DNA from: Brachypodium distachyon
Lineage: Eukaryota > Streptophyta > Magnoliopsida > Poales > Poaceae
Reading direction: 5' to 3'
DNA length: 64,000 nucleotides
Assembly (NCBI RefSeq): GCF_000005505.3
Contig: NC_016131.3
Span: 49,523,355 to 49,587,354 of the forward strand
Position numbers and translations under genes: made by a program. Of this stretch, positions 34,752 to 46,749 are shown piece by piece. The notes beneath the pieces are model-generated. The model had not been told where the DNA came from and did not search any database. It saw only the letters and a list, made by a program, of their open reading frames with translations. Each line of letters begins with the position of its first letter. Within the stretch, counting starts at the first letter, position 1.

Positions 34752-37700
34752 CTACAAACCTTTCGCCAAGCAAAAGAACTCAATCTCCGCAGAGATAATC
34801 TCCAGGAGCCTCGGAGAGGAAACATCTTTGCCCTGAAAAATACGCCGGTTTCTCTCTTTCCACAAATTCCAAGCCACGTAAGCCCCAAAAGTCATGGCAG
34901 CATTACGCCCCGGTGATCTCGCTCCAACAGTTAAGCATTTCCACCACCTGCTGATTGAAGATGCCACACAAACCTGCTGCAGATCACCCACGAAGTTACT
35001 CCGAGCGAGGTGCCAGACCTCCCTTGCATACGGACATCTCAAAAACAGATGATTTCCACACTCAAGCACTTGATCACAGAGAGAACAATGATCTCCATGC
35101 GCCCAGCCTCTATCACGCAGCCTATCTGCAGTCCATAATCTGTTTTGGAGAAGCAGCCATAAGAAAATCCTGACCTTGCCTTCCATCTTAATGCTCCAAA
35201 CTCTCTGCAGCGAAGGAGAGGGGACGCGTCCCAGGAATTGGCACTCGTAGGCAGATTTTGCAGAATAAATGCCATTGCGGTTGAACTTCCAAACAACCGA
35301 GTCACAGATCTGAGAGAGCGCCAGGCTTCGCACCGCCTGCCACAAGGAAAAGAACTGTCGAAGCTGACCCGCCGAATTCAATCTCTCCAGCCCCTTCATC
35401 CAAAGATCATCCACCAACGCCTCATGCACAGAAACCTTCTTCCTCCGTGCCAGGGGGAACAGATCAGGGGCAACATCTAGTGGCGCCGCCCCATCAATCC
35501 ATCTATCAAACCAAAAGGAGGTCAACATACCATTGCCAATAGAAATCACAGTGCAAGCCGAGAAGAGAGCCCGATCAACTTCAGTACATGGCAGCACAGT
35601 TCCTTTCCAAGGCCTGTCCTCAGGTTGCCAACGCAGCCACAACCAACGAAGCCTGAGAGCACTAGCGAAGGCAACCAGATTCTTGACCCCGAGACCGCCA
35701 AATCTCTTGGGTGAACAGACTTTCTTCCAAGAGACCATGCATTGTCCCCCAGCCGCATCCTCCTCCCCATTACAGAAAAATTCCTCCTTAACTTGTCCAT
35801 TCTTTTAATTGCCCAAGAGCTCGCAGGGAACATCGAAAGGAAAATGGTAGTGGTAGAGGTAAGAACCGAGTTCACTAGCACCAGACGACCGGCTCTAGAA
35901 AGCATCTTTCCTTTCCATTTTTGCAATTTTGCAGCCATCTTGTCCAACAACGGTTGTATTGCCACACGCCTCTACTTGCACGGCAGTTCACCTAATCCTC
36001 CCCCAAACAGAGCCAAAATGTCTTGAATGTTGAGCCCCTCACATCTGATAGGATAAGCTACACACTTTGTGAGATTGACATGTAACCCCGAAGCCTTACC
36101 AAAGCAGCACAAAATCTCCCGAATGGCAACAATATCACCACGGATTGGGTTGACAAAAAGGGCAGCGTCATCCGCATAAAGGCTAACACGCATTCGCCGA
36201 GCCACATGCTGCAACGGGGAAAGGACACCCCGTTCCGTCGCTAACTCCAACATCCTCTGAAGTGGATCCATCACCAAAAGGAAGAGCATGGGGGAGAGCG
36301 GGTCTCCCTGCCAAAGTCCCAGTCTGTGCAAGAAAGGAACACCCGGCGAGCCATTAAGAAGCACCCGAGACGAGGAAGACGCCAAAGAGATGGCAATTAA
36401 ATCTCTCCATCGCTGTCCGAAGCCGATCCACTGCAGCAAATCCAGCAAAAAAAGCCCAATGAACCGAATCAAACGCCTTCGCAATGTCGAGTTTCATGAA
36501 AACCAGCGGCCATTTCTTCCGAAAGGAATCTTGGATTGCGTTTTGCACGAAGAGAAAGTTATCCTGAATGCTCCGCCCTTTAATGAAGGCACTCTGACCG
36601 GTGGAGATGATGCTCTTTAATTCTGGGGCCAACCTCCTAGCCAGCAGCTTACAAAGAATCTTGGCAACGCTGTGCATAAGGCTGACCGGTCTAAAATCCG
36701 AGGCACGGACAGCACCAACCTTCTTTGGCAGCAGCACAATATGAGCCGAATTAAGCAGCCCCCAGTTTGAACCTCGCAAGTCATGCAGCTGATTAAGCGC
36801 ATCAAGAAGATCGCACTTGATAATATCCTAGCAGGACGAGAAAAAAGCACCAATAAAACCGTCGGGCCCAGGGGCCTTCTCAGCATGCATGTCATCCACG
36901 GCTGCTTTGATCTCCTCTAAACTGAAGACCTCATCAAGGTGGCTGAGATCACGGCGAGGGACCTGAAGACTCTGGAAGTCGAGAGAGACCTCCCTGGGAG
37001 ATGAGGTCCCCATAAGAGCAACGAAATGGCTTCTAAGCAAGCCAGCCTTACCGTCATGCTCAAAAATTTCATCAGAGTTGGAGCAGAGCATACTGATATG
37101 ATTCTTCCTTCTCCTTCCATTCGCACGAATGTGAAAAAACTTACTATTGGAATCTCCTTCTTTAATCCAAGTGAATCTGGACCTTTGTCTCCACTTAACT
37201 CTATCAATTGCAGCAAAACCAAGCAGTCGGGCTTTCAGAAACTTTCTAAGCCGCACTTCACTGCTGGAGAGGGGCCTGTCCTCCTGCGCCAAATCAAGCC
37301 GGAAAATAACCTCATTTGCAAGTAGCCTAGCAAAACTTCCTTTTTTCTTGAGCTCTCTACTCCATTTAGAGAGGGCCTTGGCAGCGCGAGAGAGTCTCAC
37401 ATGCAGCCTTCTAATGGCACAGCTAGAGAACAGCGGTTTCGCCCAAGCCTGAGCAACAATCTCCTTGAAACCCTCCAAACTCAGCCAATAACTCTCAAAT
37501 CTGAACCCACGGTAATGCTTCACATTCATCTTCTTCAAAAACAGGGGACAATGATTTGAAACAGCCGTCAAAGCCGGGCATACTGGTAAGCAGGGAATTT
37601 GAGTCCCCATTCCTTTGAGATGAGAATTCTGTCAATCCTGGATAGAGTGACGTCCTCTCGCTCGTTTGACCAAGTAAAACGCCTTCCCCAAATAGGCAGA

Positions 37701-38452
37701 TCAATCAATTCCAGATCATCAAGAACGACGCGAAATCTGCCCATCATTCTTAAATCCACATTGTCATTGCTCTTATCAGGCACTCTACTGATCAAGTTGA
37801 AATCCCCAGCGATCAACCATTCTGCCTGAACAACCTGTTTAATCTGCCGCAACTCCTGCATGAACTGAATTTTTTTCCCATCGTCATTCGGACCATAAAC
37901 AGCAGTAATTGTCCAGGAAGAACCATCAGTGCGATCCTGGATCAAACCAGTCAAGGAGAAAAGATCCGGGGCCAACACAAACTTGGAAATCTGGAAATCA
38001 TCCGACACCGCCACCAGAACTCCCCCTCGAGTTCCCAAGGCCGGCTTAAAGACAAAATTCTTGCAGAACCTGGATCCCAGACATTCAGAGACCAAAGTTT
38101 GCGACACTGACGCCAACTTAGTTTCTTGAAGACACACCACATTGCACTAGAGGTCAGCCACAAAACTCTGCACTGCCCTCCTCTTTGCCGGATTATTCAG
38201 ACCGCGGACATTCCAGTTTAACAAGGCTAATTCCATTGGGGAACCAAAAACCACCACAAACACCATCCAAACAGAGACAACAGAACAACAGGCGACAGAC
38301 ACTGAACACCTCCCACCAAGCCGAAGAAGAAACCACCAACACAGAGCCACATCCTCTCCACACAACCCAGACGAAACGAAAGCAAAGCTGGATACATTGG
38401 GAAACAAAAACCAACAACAACCGAACCAGTTCGAGGATTGCCCATTAGACAA
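34752..38452 (-). pseudogene. LINE ORF2: endonuclease-reverse transcriptase, broken
   Basis: APE-type endonuclease blocks LLNWNVRGLN, VVCLQETKL, YGPND and GDFN are visible, followed by SNHCPL where SDH is usual. Reverse transcriptase blocks are APGPDGFIGAFF, FRPVSL, KLDIAKAFDSVHW, GDPLSPMLF and the catalytic YADDAALF. The C-terminal zf-RVT reads LWTADRLRDRGWAHGDHCSLCD. In-frame stops lie near 38147, 36828 and 35972. Frameshifts lie near 37610, 36440 and 35735, and a small deletion is likely at 35972. The final 328-codon segment (35738-34752) is open. It cannot encode an active enzyme. Confidence 0.9.
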
Positions 38453-38573
38453 CCGCAGGCGCAGCCGTCGTCACCGGCGAGATCTTCAGTCCTTTGCCCC
38501 CCGTGGATCGAGGGGCCGTCGCGATGAACAGCTCGGAGATGGCCCGGATGAAGTCCTCCGAGAGAGGGTCCTT

Positions 38574-40969
38574 TTACAAATCCTTGTATTTCTTGAGCCC
38601 ACCTTCCCCAACATCATCATTTCCGCCGCCTCCATTCTTCTTGAGGAGCACCAGTTGAACCTTCTCCATAGTGGACAGGCCTCTTGAGGACTTCGCAGCA
38701 AGCCGCCCACTAGACCTCGAAGTGCGCGGAGGAGAAGGTTTGCCTGGCATCGCCGTTGTCGTCGGAGCCGTCGCCGCGGGGATGGGGAGCAGAGGCAGGG
38801 GCGTCGGCGCAGAGAACTCGGCGAGGAAGGCCTGGACAGGGGCCGAAGGGGAGTCGCCAGAAGAAGCCCCCTCCAGAACAGGCCCCCTCTCCCTCTGATC
38901 CGGTCCGATAGAGTCGGGCCCCACCTGAAGTGCCGGCCCATCAGGCCCATCAGGCGAAGATGGACACGCCTGAGAGCCCGTCTCCGATTCATCCATACAA
39001 GGAGGAACCACGATAGGAAGCTCCAAAACAGCGCCCGAGACAGCAGCTGCTGGCGCCAGTTGTCCCACCGCCATGGAGCCAGCCACGCCGCTGTCCACAC
39101 GACCCTGCAACGTCTCGTGAGACAACTGAGCTTCAGACAGCATTGGGTCACAACCCGACCTGTGCCCCTCGATCTGCACACTTTCACGAAAAGGTAATAC
39201 AGCTAAAAGTTCCGACAAATCCACTCCTGGCTGAACCTTCCTCATCGGACTGGTCAGCAGGTCAAAGCCCGCCCCAGCTCCCTGCGGTTCCGTCGCGGGT
39301 GGCAGATCCGCCAGCACTAGCTCAGGCGGCGTAAGTAGGTCCCCCACCGCGCCCTTGGGCAGAGCACCATCAACCACGTGCCCGCCCGCAGTAATTGGCA
39401 GGCCGGCCACCTGCCTCCCACCGCCGGTGCCCGACCCAGCACCCCTGGACTGCAAACCGCCGCCGGCACCCTGGGCGCCCCCGGGGAGCAGAGGGCAGCC
39501 ACCGCCACCGGCGCCACCAAACCCCGCCGCGTCGCCACCATCGCCGTCACGCCGATCGGGGAAGCGCAACCTCGAGTGTACCGGTCCCCTGGACTGCCGA
39601 GGAGGAAAAGTCCCGTCCTCGTAGTCCAGGTACCAGCGAAAATGCCAGCTCGTCGGATGGCGGAAACCAGACGACACGGAAGGGCTCTCCCGGCTCGACG
39701 GCGGCGACTCGGAGAAGTCAAGAACCCGGTCTAGATGAAGCAGAATGTCGTACTCCAGCAGATTTTTCGGACCTTCCGGCATCGGAGCCTCGCCGTAAAT
39801 CCCTAGCTCAGGGAAGTAATCATCCGGCGAAGGAATCTCCACCGGCTCCAGGAGCTGCAGCGAACCCTTCCGCGCCAGCTTGTTGACGTCGTCCATCCAC
39901 ACCCAAACCGTAAAGACAGCGGTTTCTTGCTCGGAGTATGTGGTGTTGTCCGGCCCGTCGATGATGGAGCCGTCCGTGAACAACTTGTCCACCGAGGCCG
40001 CGTCCCAGGCGTGCCGCGGTACGGCCTCGAGGCACACCCGGACCTTGTAGTAGAGCTTTGCCGCTGAAGCCTTGCGAAAGCGTGACCACGCCGACAGCAT
40101 GAAGGAGACGTCGCCAATGATCATCGGCCCCAGGATGCGGAGCGCTTCGTTCCTGTACGCCATGTCGAAGAAGACGATGAGGTATTCTGACGGAGCGGAG
40201 ATAGAGACCTCCACCTCCGACTCAGCGATCCGGAAGTAGCGCGCCACGCCCCACCGGACCGACGCCAGATGCAAGCTCGGCTGGAACCCAACCACCACGG
40301 CCACCACCGCCCTTCTGCCGAGGTCCCGATCCCGAGCGGCCATCTCCTCCGTTCTCGCTGCCGTCGCGCAGACGAAATCCCGGCGGCACACCGGGTCACC
40401 ACCAGGAGACCCCATCGCCGTTGTCTGCTCGCGAGGAGGTGGCGGAGGAGTGGGCGTCGACGAGCCGCGACCCGACGGAGGAGCAGGTCCAAACCTAGCC
40501 TCACGCACAACAGGAGACCGCGGCAAACCTCCCCCCTTGCACAAATTAGCACGATGACCAACTCTCCCACAAAGCAAGCACACAGCTGGGTTGCGACACT
40601 CCGCCACCCGGTGGTTTGAAGCAAGACAGCGAAAGGACCTCCCCCATGCCTTCTTTAATAGCAGCGAGCGGAAACGAGAAGGACCCAACGGCACACTCGT
40701 CGGACCGGTGGTTTTGCGCCTGGAGCGATCAACCAGCGGCCATCAACGACGCCCTGACTCGCTCCCCCTTTCCCGGCAGGAGCAGTCCCATCAAGAAGGC
40801 CAGCAGGAGCAATAATGGTGGAGTTAAGGCGCGGGGGCTCCACCGGCCTGGGTGCCACCGGAGAGACCGGTAGGGCAGCAGTCGGGGCCGGCAAAGCCTC
40901 CAGAAAGGAGCCGGGACAAGCAGCCGGTGGAGGAGGAACTACCACCTCGAAGTCACCGAGCAGATCCAT
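38574..40969 (-). pseudogene. LINE ORF1 (gag-like, DUF4283 plus zinc knuckle), frameshifted
   Basis: A likely start is ATG 40969 (MDLLGDFEVVVPPPP). The frame shifts near 40700, after which about 706 codons are open to 38574. Visible in order are a CCHC-type region in which the first Cys of one knuckle is Ser (RSFRCLASNHRVAEC, then CLLCGRVGHRANLC), a Pro-rich linker, and an RRM-like DUF4283 segment (SLHLASVRWGVARYFRI, AYRNEALRILGPM). A long Pro/Gly/Ala-rich tail ends in LKKYKDL. RNA-binding chaperone role in the retroelement RNP. Confidence 0.8.
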
Positions 40970-41107
40970 CGGGTCGAGTCGCCGAGAAGGTGACCAACGC
41001 TACGGGCAGGGGCCTCGCCGCCGGGAAGGCGACGGAGCCGAGCAGGAGCGGGAGCGGGGAGCCAACGGTATAGTCAAGTCTCTTCAAAGTTTCCCTTGCA
41101 TTCTCAA

Positions 41108-41122
41108 TTGGATTCTGGATTT
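41108..41122. repeat. LINE target-site duplication, right copy
   Basis: TTGGATTCTGGATTT is identical to 34577-34591. The bases that follow (GGATTAGGTGATC) resemble the upstream flank of F-box copy 2 (GGATTTGGTGATC), which places the insertion in the former F-box promoter. Confidence 0.88.
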
Positions 41123-41725
41123 GGATTAGGTGATCTCGATCCGGTTGCAAGCTGCAACTTATGGGCTCGATCGCCCGCCGGATCAAACAAAACTAAAAAA
41201 AAACTGTTTTACAAAAGGACGGAACTATGTAGCGGATGTGCCCACCGAACTCAGTATGTACGTACAAAAGGCTGATTTTGAGCATTTTGTACCTGTTCAT
41301 TTTGTATATTTAAATTTTTTTATAACTCAAACCGTGTGTCCGATTCATAATTCGTTTTCACCATTAGATCCGTATCAACGGATGCTTCAAAATATATCTT
41401 ACTCGAATATGTTTTAACAACGAAGTTCGGACTCTCTTATTATCCTACCTCGAAAGGAGTTACCGAACCGAAAGAGACAGCGACGTGCAGGTCGTGCGGG
41501 CGAGCCAAACTGAAAGGGGACTTGGGACGTGCGTGGCGTGCGGCGAGCAGCCAATCCAACCGAAAGCATGAGCTGGCAACGTGAAGAGGTCGGCCGGCCC
41601 GACCGATGGGCTTTCTACGCCTTTGCCCGCACGATAAAAAAAGAAAATAGCCGGAAATAAAAAGGCCATAAATCTCTGTAGCTATCATCCCTTGTACTAA
41701 ACGCAGAGCAACACCATAGTGCATT
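41123..41725. other. Former upstream region of F-box copy 1
   Basis: The stretch is AT-rich to mixed composition. No gene, MITE or strong repeat is recognised. Confidence 0.35.
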
Positions 41726-42139
41726 GTTTACCAGGTTACTGTGACTTGTTTATCATGTTATCATCACTTGTTTACCAAGTTAGTCGCTTGTATACAAGGT
41801 AATGGTCTCTTGTTTACCGGATTAATATCACTTGGTTACCAGTTTGTTGAACATCAAACATGCACCACGTAAAAGACTATCGATTGTTTACCAGGTTAAT
41901 ATCTCTTCGTTACCAGGTTATCCTAACTTGTTTACCGAGTTAATTTCGGTTGGTTACCAGGTTATTGTCACTTGCTTAATTACCGGGTTAATACCACTTG
42001 GTTATAAGGTTATAGTCACTAATTTATCAAATGAATATCACTTGGTTACCAGATTATAATCATTCTCTTACCAGTTTAATATCACTTGTTTACCAAGTAA
42101 TAGTCATTATTTTACCAGGTTAAAAATCACTTGGTTAGG
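41726..42139. repeat. 22-bp minisatellite, about 17 units
   Basis: Degenerate units of about 22 bp with core GTTTACCAGGTTAAT followed by ATCACTT or GTCACTT run head to tail. One interruption (41851-41884) breaks the array. Some neighbouring units alternate between GTTTACC and GGTTACC starts, hinting at a 44-bp higher-order unit. No spacers, so not a CRISPR-type array. Confidence 0.88.
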
Positions 42140-43015
42140 AGATATCTTTAGGCATAGTAACGTATGCATTGTTGACCAATACCGAGTACAAAAACATAGA
42201 TTAGAAAGAGTCAGATCTACCATCCCTGCCGCTACCATATCATCCGGGAGTAGATGCGACATTCTACGCATGCAGGAAGCAATGGCGGCTCCTTCTCCTC
42301 CTACCAGCAGGCTACTCGCTGTAGCGACTTGCCGCTGCTCCGCCGCACCTGCTATTCCATCACGGCATGAACGCGACCTGTTGCTCCGCCGCCCCTACTC
42401 GACAGCGCCTGCTCTGCCGCCGCCGTAGTTGCTCCATCGTTTGCCATGGCCTACTACTGCTCCATTACGCGTGCTGCTTTGTCGCCGTGCATGCCTCCAG
42501 CGCCGCCGCGGCCTGCCCCTGGTCCGAGGCTGCTGAAGCACTTCGCGTGCCTCTAGCGCCGCCACTTAGGATTGCGGCGATGAGCCTGTAGTACAGGTCA
42601 GGGACTGGCCTTGGACATTCCACGTCGCCGTTCCTGCTAGCTCTGCCGTTGCCAACATTGTCAGTTCCTTTCAGCACTGGGAATGAAACCATCGACATGA
42701 AGTCATGAACTGCTTAGTTGTCCAGTACTGACGATAAGAGGCTAAACATTTCGGATGTAGCAGGTCAGAAGCTACTATATACGAGTACATGTTAACTAGA
42801 TTGATTGCTTCCTTCATACACTCCGCGTGTCTCTAGCGCCGCCACCGCTGCTCCGCCGCCATGGCCTACCCTTGCTCCGCGTCTGCTGCACACAGATTGA
42901 CATCCTAGTGCACATAAATTGCCATTTCTAATGAACACAAATTAGTAGAGCTAATAAAAAAGTTCAACAGAGTACATATGGTAGAGCTAGTTGAGGAGCA
43001 TTCATAAACTGAAAA
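42140..43015. other. Intergenic, CCGC-rich patches and F-box 3' flank
   Basis: GCTCCGCCGCC-type words recur in 42330-42560 and 42830-42890 without a convincing gene. The last 65 bp match the 3' flank of F-box copy 1. Confidence 0.4.
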
Positions 43016-44226
43016 TTAGCAACCAACTTGACTCAAGTTTCCAGGAAAAGCCAAGTCAGTGACCAAGGGATCGTCGCATGCCGCAGGCGCCACCACCGTC
43101 TCCGGCAACGGCAGCGGCCTCACTATACGGTTTCTCACATCATACACACCTGAGTCGAAAAGGGGATCCTCACGAAAGGAGAGAGCCTCATCGTCGGTCA
43201 CAAAGTAGATGCAATCTTGTCCGATTCCGACGCCGCCACCACACTGATCACTACCGGGGAGCGACACGGAGCAGCCTTGGCTGACAAAGATCGCGCGGCC
43301 CGTCAACGTGTCGACCTGTCTCCACCGCCCACATTCACCGCCACCGCCGTCGCTTAGGAGGTCCGCCGCCTCAAAGACCTCGAACCGTCGGGTCCGCATC
43401 TCGATCCCCGAGCCCCACGGAGGCACGTCGAGCTCCCGCTTAACCATCATCAGCTGCTCGCCGGACGCGACGAGGTACTTCCTGTGCACGCACGTGTCGG
43501 CGGTGGCGTAATTGTAGCAGTGCCATTGCCATGCTTGTCGTAAACGCGGCGGACCGTCTCTCGGGACGCGCCGCAGTACGCGGTGCACGGTTGTGATCTG
43601 GGCCGGCTCGTCGCCGGGGACGAGCAGCAGCAGCAGCTCCTCGTCGGCCGTGAGGACGTAGATGTCTTCTTTGAAGATGGCAATGTCGTCGATGGACATG
43701 CCTTGGGGTGCCGCCCACTCCATGGTGCTAAGAGCCCCTGGCGGTGGCCCGCGAGTGATGAAGACGACGACACGGTCCCACTTCATCAGGACGGCGGCGA
43801 GGTGACCGGAGAGGAGCACTAGCTTGAGGAGGACTTTGTATGCGCTGCAATCGGCGAGGGGAGCGAGGAGATCTCGGTGCCAGTCGTTGTCGGCGAGAGG
43901 GTCGTCGGAGGCGGAGGCAGCCGGAGGAGAAGAGGAGGACGAAGGGCTCTGCGTCAGGGAGCAGCTGCCGTCGCCGTGGTGGAGGAAGAGCTTGCCGCCG
44001 GTGGAGAGCCGGACGGAGAAGTCGGCGGGGGGGAAGAGGCGGTGGGTCGCGCCGTCGGGGAGGCTGAGGAAGGCGCCGTCGGGGAGCGCGAGCCCCAGGA
44101 GCGGCGTTGGAAGGAGCGGCCGCTGCTGCGCGCCGTAGCGCCAGGCGCGGCAGACGGCGGGGAGGCGGGCGCGGTCGCCGTGGGACGCGAGGCGCGCGAG
44201 CACGAGGCCCAGGAGGCGGCGCACAT
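43016..44226 (-). pseudogene. F-box/DUF295 gene, copy 2, start and F-box lost
   Basis: The paralogue of copy 1 has the full central and DUF295 parts in one open frame of about 400 codons (LVLARLASHGDRARLPAVCRAW through DCSAYKVLLKLVLL to RWRQVDTLTGRAIFVSQGC and DLAFPGNL). The ATG homologous to copy 1 is at 44226, but 40 bp are missing at the 44211/44212 junction. This deletes most of the F-box (the DLPPEL segment) and puts the ATG out of frame. The next in-frame ATG is far inside (LMKWD). It could only be translated from a non-ATG codon or by splicing from an upstream exon, so I call it a pseudogene. Confidence 0.8.
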
Positions 44227-44454
44227 CGTGCGAGCGCGTTATTAGGGCTGGATTTGGATTTGGTGATCGATGCGTTTTTCTTTCTTCTTCGTAGGAACTC
44301 TTATTAAGTACGGAGTAACTCTTATTAAGCAGAACTCAAAATAAAAATTGTAAAAAAAAGCCCATCAGATTTCGACAAAAAAAAGCCCAAATATCTTCAT
44401 ATCTATAAGATTTGTTCCAGGCGTTGAAGTATAAGTGGATTGCCTAGATTTTTC
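44227..44454. other. Upstream flank of F-box copy 2
   Basis: It starts with the GGCTGGATTTGGATT segment shared with copy 1. The remainder is unrecognised. Confidence 0.35.
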
Positions 44455-44620
44455 CATTAGATCGGTCTTTTGGTTGCGTTGGCTAGCGCATGAAGCTTTT
44501 CATGGTATCAGAGCCAAGAGGTCTCGAGTTTGAGACCCGGTTAACGCAATTAAATTGCAATCCACTTTCAATCCACGTCTCTTTTCATTAGATCGGTCTT
44601 TTGTTGCGTTGGCTAGCGCA
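44455..44620. repeat. 36-bp direct repeat bracketing a retroelement primer-binding-like site
   Basis: CATTAGATCGGTCTTTT...GTTGCGTTGGCTAGCGCA occurs at 44455-44490 and at 44586-44620. Between them lies TGGTATCAGAGCC (44503-44515), the classic initiator-Met tRNA complementary site of plant copia elements, then GAGTTTGAGACCC. It is a remnant of an LTR or SINE-like element; the class is undecided. Confidence 0.5.
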
Positions 44621-46282
44621 CGAAACTCTTCACTGGGACATCAATGGAATTTCAATTGCAATGTCAATACTATTTCATTCATATTTTACAACCATTCAAT
44701 CAAATTGGCAATGTCATTAATTATTTTATTTAAAAATCAAGTGAAGAGTCATCGAAGCTATAGTAGGAATTAACGTACAGTATTTCGCTTTTTCTTTAGA
44801 GCGTTCTTACTAGACGTACGCTTATGAAAGAAAAAAAAATGAGATCACGTTTCCCAGGGATAGAAACCCAATCATCCAAAACTGCTGGGATTAATTCCCC
44901 CAAGCGCCCATGTTAGCGTCGACGATGGAGATGGCCTGACACAGGAGACATGCAAATAGAAATTGCTAGCTGCTCTCTGTAAAAGCTCCTCTACAGCTAC
45001 GACATCCATGATCCATCTCGACTCTTCTTTTACCATTTCAGCAAATTTTAACTAGAAACTCCCATGCGACAGTATATATGAGTATGATTACGAGTCTATG
45101 ACAAACTGCGGAGGAAATGTGTCCACCAAATCCAGCCTCCAGCACAAGGAACTTCTAGAGGCTCATGGCTCTTGTATGGCTAGATTACACAGCAACTTCT
45201 CGATCTTCATTCCAGATCAGAAACTCTTAACCAGACCATCACTAACCACTTACATGCATGATCCTATATTAGTAATATTAATGTCCTAATTATCCAGTGT
45301 TCAGGGCCACGGCTTCCCTCTTGTTTTATGATTTGCCATGCTGCAGGCAAGCCAAAAAGGACTGTAGGTGTGAAAAAAACTCAGTGCTCATAGTGATCAG
45401 GAATTATACAGGATTCAGGGGCTACCGAGAGTCCCAAGTGCATAGCCACACAGATAAATCAAGTTGCTACAATGAAAGAATTTATTCAAATACATCCCAT
45501 AACTATCATCCATAAGACTCACTTAAAAAATATCATCCGTAAGACTTCACAGTACACAGTACCATACTAATTAATATCATCATACAATAATATCTTTCTG
45601 GGAAAAGGAGAAGCAAAATCCAGGTATGTTTTGTATTTAGAAAGGGGCCGCCATTTAGAAATGGAGGTATCACCTCTGGTCTCCTCATTGCTTGATGCAC
45701 ACAGCCCCAGAACTCTGGCATGCTGGTTGATGAATCTTTGAGAAAACCACTGAAATTGGCAAAGAAAAAGAAGAATTAGGATTCTCCACAATAATTTGTC
45801 AGGAATTTGAGATGTTAGGTACATACAAGATAAAAAGAACATCACCAAACGGTATAACCTTCTGCTAGAAATTGTACGACGTGATGTGATTCTGGGAAGC
45901 TGGCCAATATAAATTTTTATGGTCTTATTCTAAGGAACCTATATGAATATTGTTTGGTACTGACTACTCACACTGAACAATCACATGAGTTACTGAGGCT
46001 CTGAAGTTTGTTAACCTTCAGGGAAAAAAAGGTTTGTTCATCGCATATCCATAGACATTAGATCAAGTAGATAAAATGAAAAACTTGCACAATTGAATAT
46101 ATCCAATTAAGATCATCACAAGACTTGGAAATGTGCACCAACGTACTAAGTCATACACTAAGCAATAGATCACTAGGATAAAGCATGCATAGCACGTGGG
46201 TTGACCACAAAGCTTCAACAGTATAAGTCGGGAATGCATCTAAACAATATCCGAAACAACAGATCGTACCATGTTGGGCTGA
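44621..46282. other. Intergenic, nothing recognised
   Basis: AT-rich sequence without gene-like exons, MITE ends or strong repeats that I could see. Part may be the 3' untranslated region of the DUF295 fragment at 46283. Confidence 0.35.
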
Positions 46283-46735
46283 TCATACTGCTTTAGGATG
46301 GAACAACCATGTCGGACGCCAGTGCCCAACACATCTTAGCACTGCTGCTGTAGTCCCTGACATCAATGGAGTGATCGTCCCAGTCCTCATGTTGTACACA
46401 CCAGAGTCGCGAAGAGGATTTGGACAAAACTTCGGACGGGGATGATCAGGTATGAAGTAGATGCAATCCTCCTCCAATCCACTGTATTTTGTAGCAAGCA
46501 AAGACTTGGAGCAGTGCCGACTAACAAAGATAGCATGTCCACCCAAATCACCCAGTCTTCTCCATCGAGAAGGGCTAGAGTGCAAGTCTGCCTCAAGGAT
46601 GTCAAATCCAACAGTCCGAATATTTACAGCAAAGTCTTCCCTGGAAATTGGATTCATGAAGCGAATAACCTGTTTGACTATCAACAGTTTATCACCACAC
46701 TCAACTAGGTATACCCCGAGGATATGCCTCCCCTT
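46283..46735 (-). pseudogene. F-box/DUF295 gene, copy 3, C-terminal part only
   Basis: The open frame encodes RHILGVYLVECGDKLLIVKQ, then GFDILEAD, SRWRRLGDLGGHAIFVSRHC, EEDCIYFIPDH and a C-terminal HWRPTWLFHPKAV, the second half of a DUF295 domain. It is clearly related to, but more diverged than, copies 1 and 2. The similarity begins abruptly near 46735. Upstream lies unrelated, very GC-rich DNA, so either an N-terminal exon is missed or the gene was cut by a rearrangement. There is no obvious start codon for the fragment. Confidence 0.7.
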
Positions 46736-46749
46736 TTGAGTAAAGTGTT

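Larger units (their letters stand above)
34592..41107 (-). mobile_element. Full-length-size plant LINE (L1 type), 6.5 kb, inactive
   Basis: The element runs on the minus strand from 41107 (5') to 34592 (3'), ending in an A-rich tail (AAAAATAAAT) and flanked by exact 15-bp target duplications. It holds an ORF1 with a zinc knuckle and an ORF2 with endonuclease, reverse transcriptase and zf-RVT regions. Both reading frames carry stops or frameshifts. The insertion point is about 25 bp upstream of the ATG of F-box copy 1. Confidence 0.9.

Noticed and set aside
39355..40873. Plus-strand frames inside the LINE
   Set aside because: These are antisense shadows of LINE ORF1 with Pro/Arg-rich composition.
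41726..42139. CRISPR-like array
   Set aside because: Units are directly adjacent, degenerate and without unique spacers, and the genome is a plant. It is a minisatellite.
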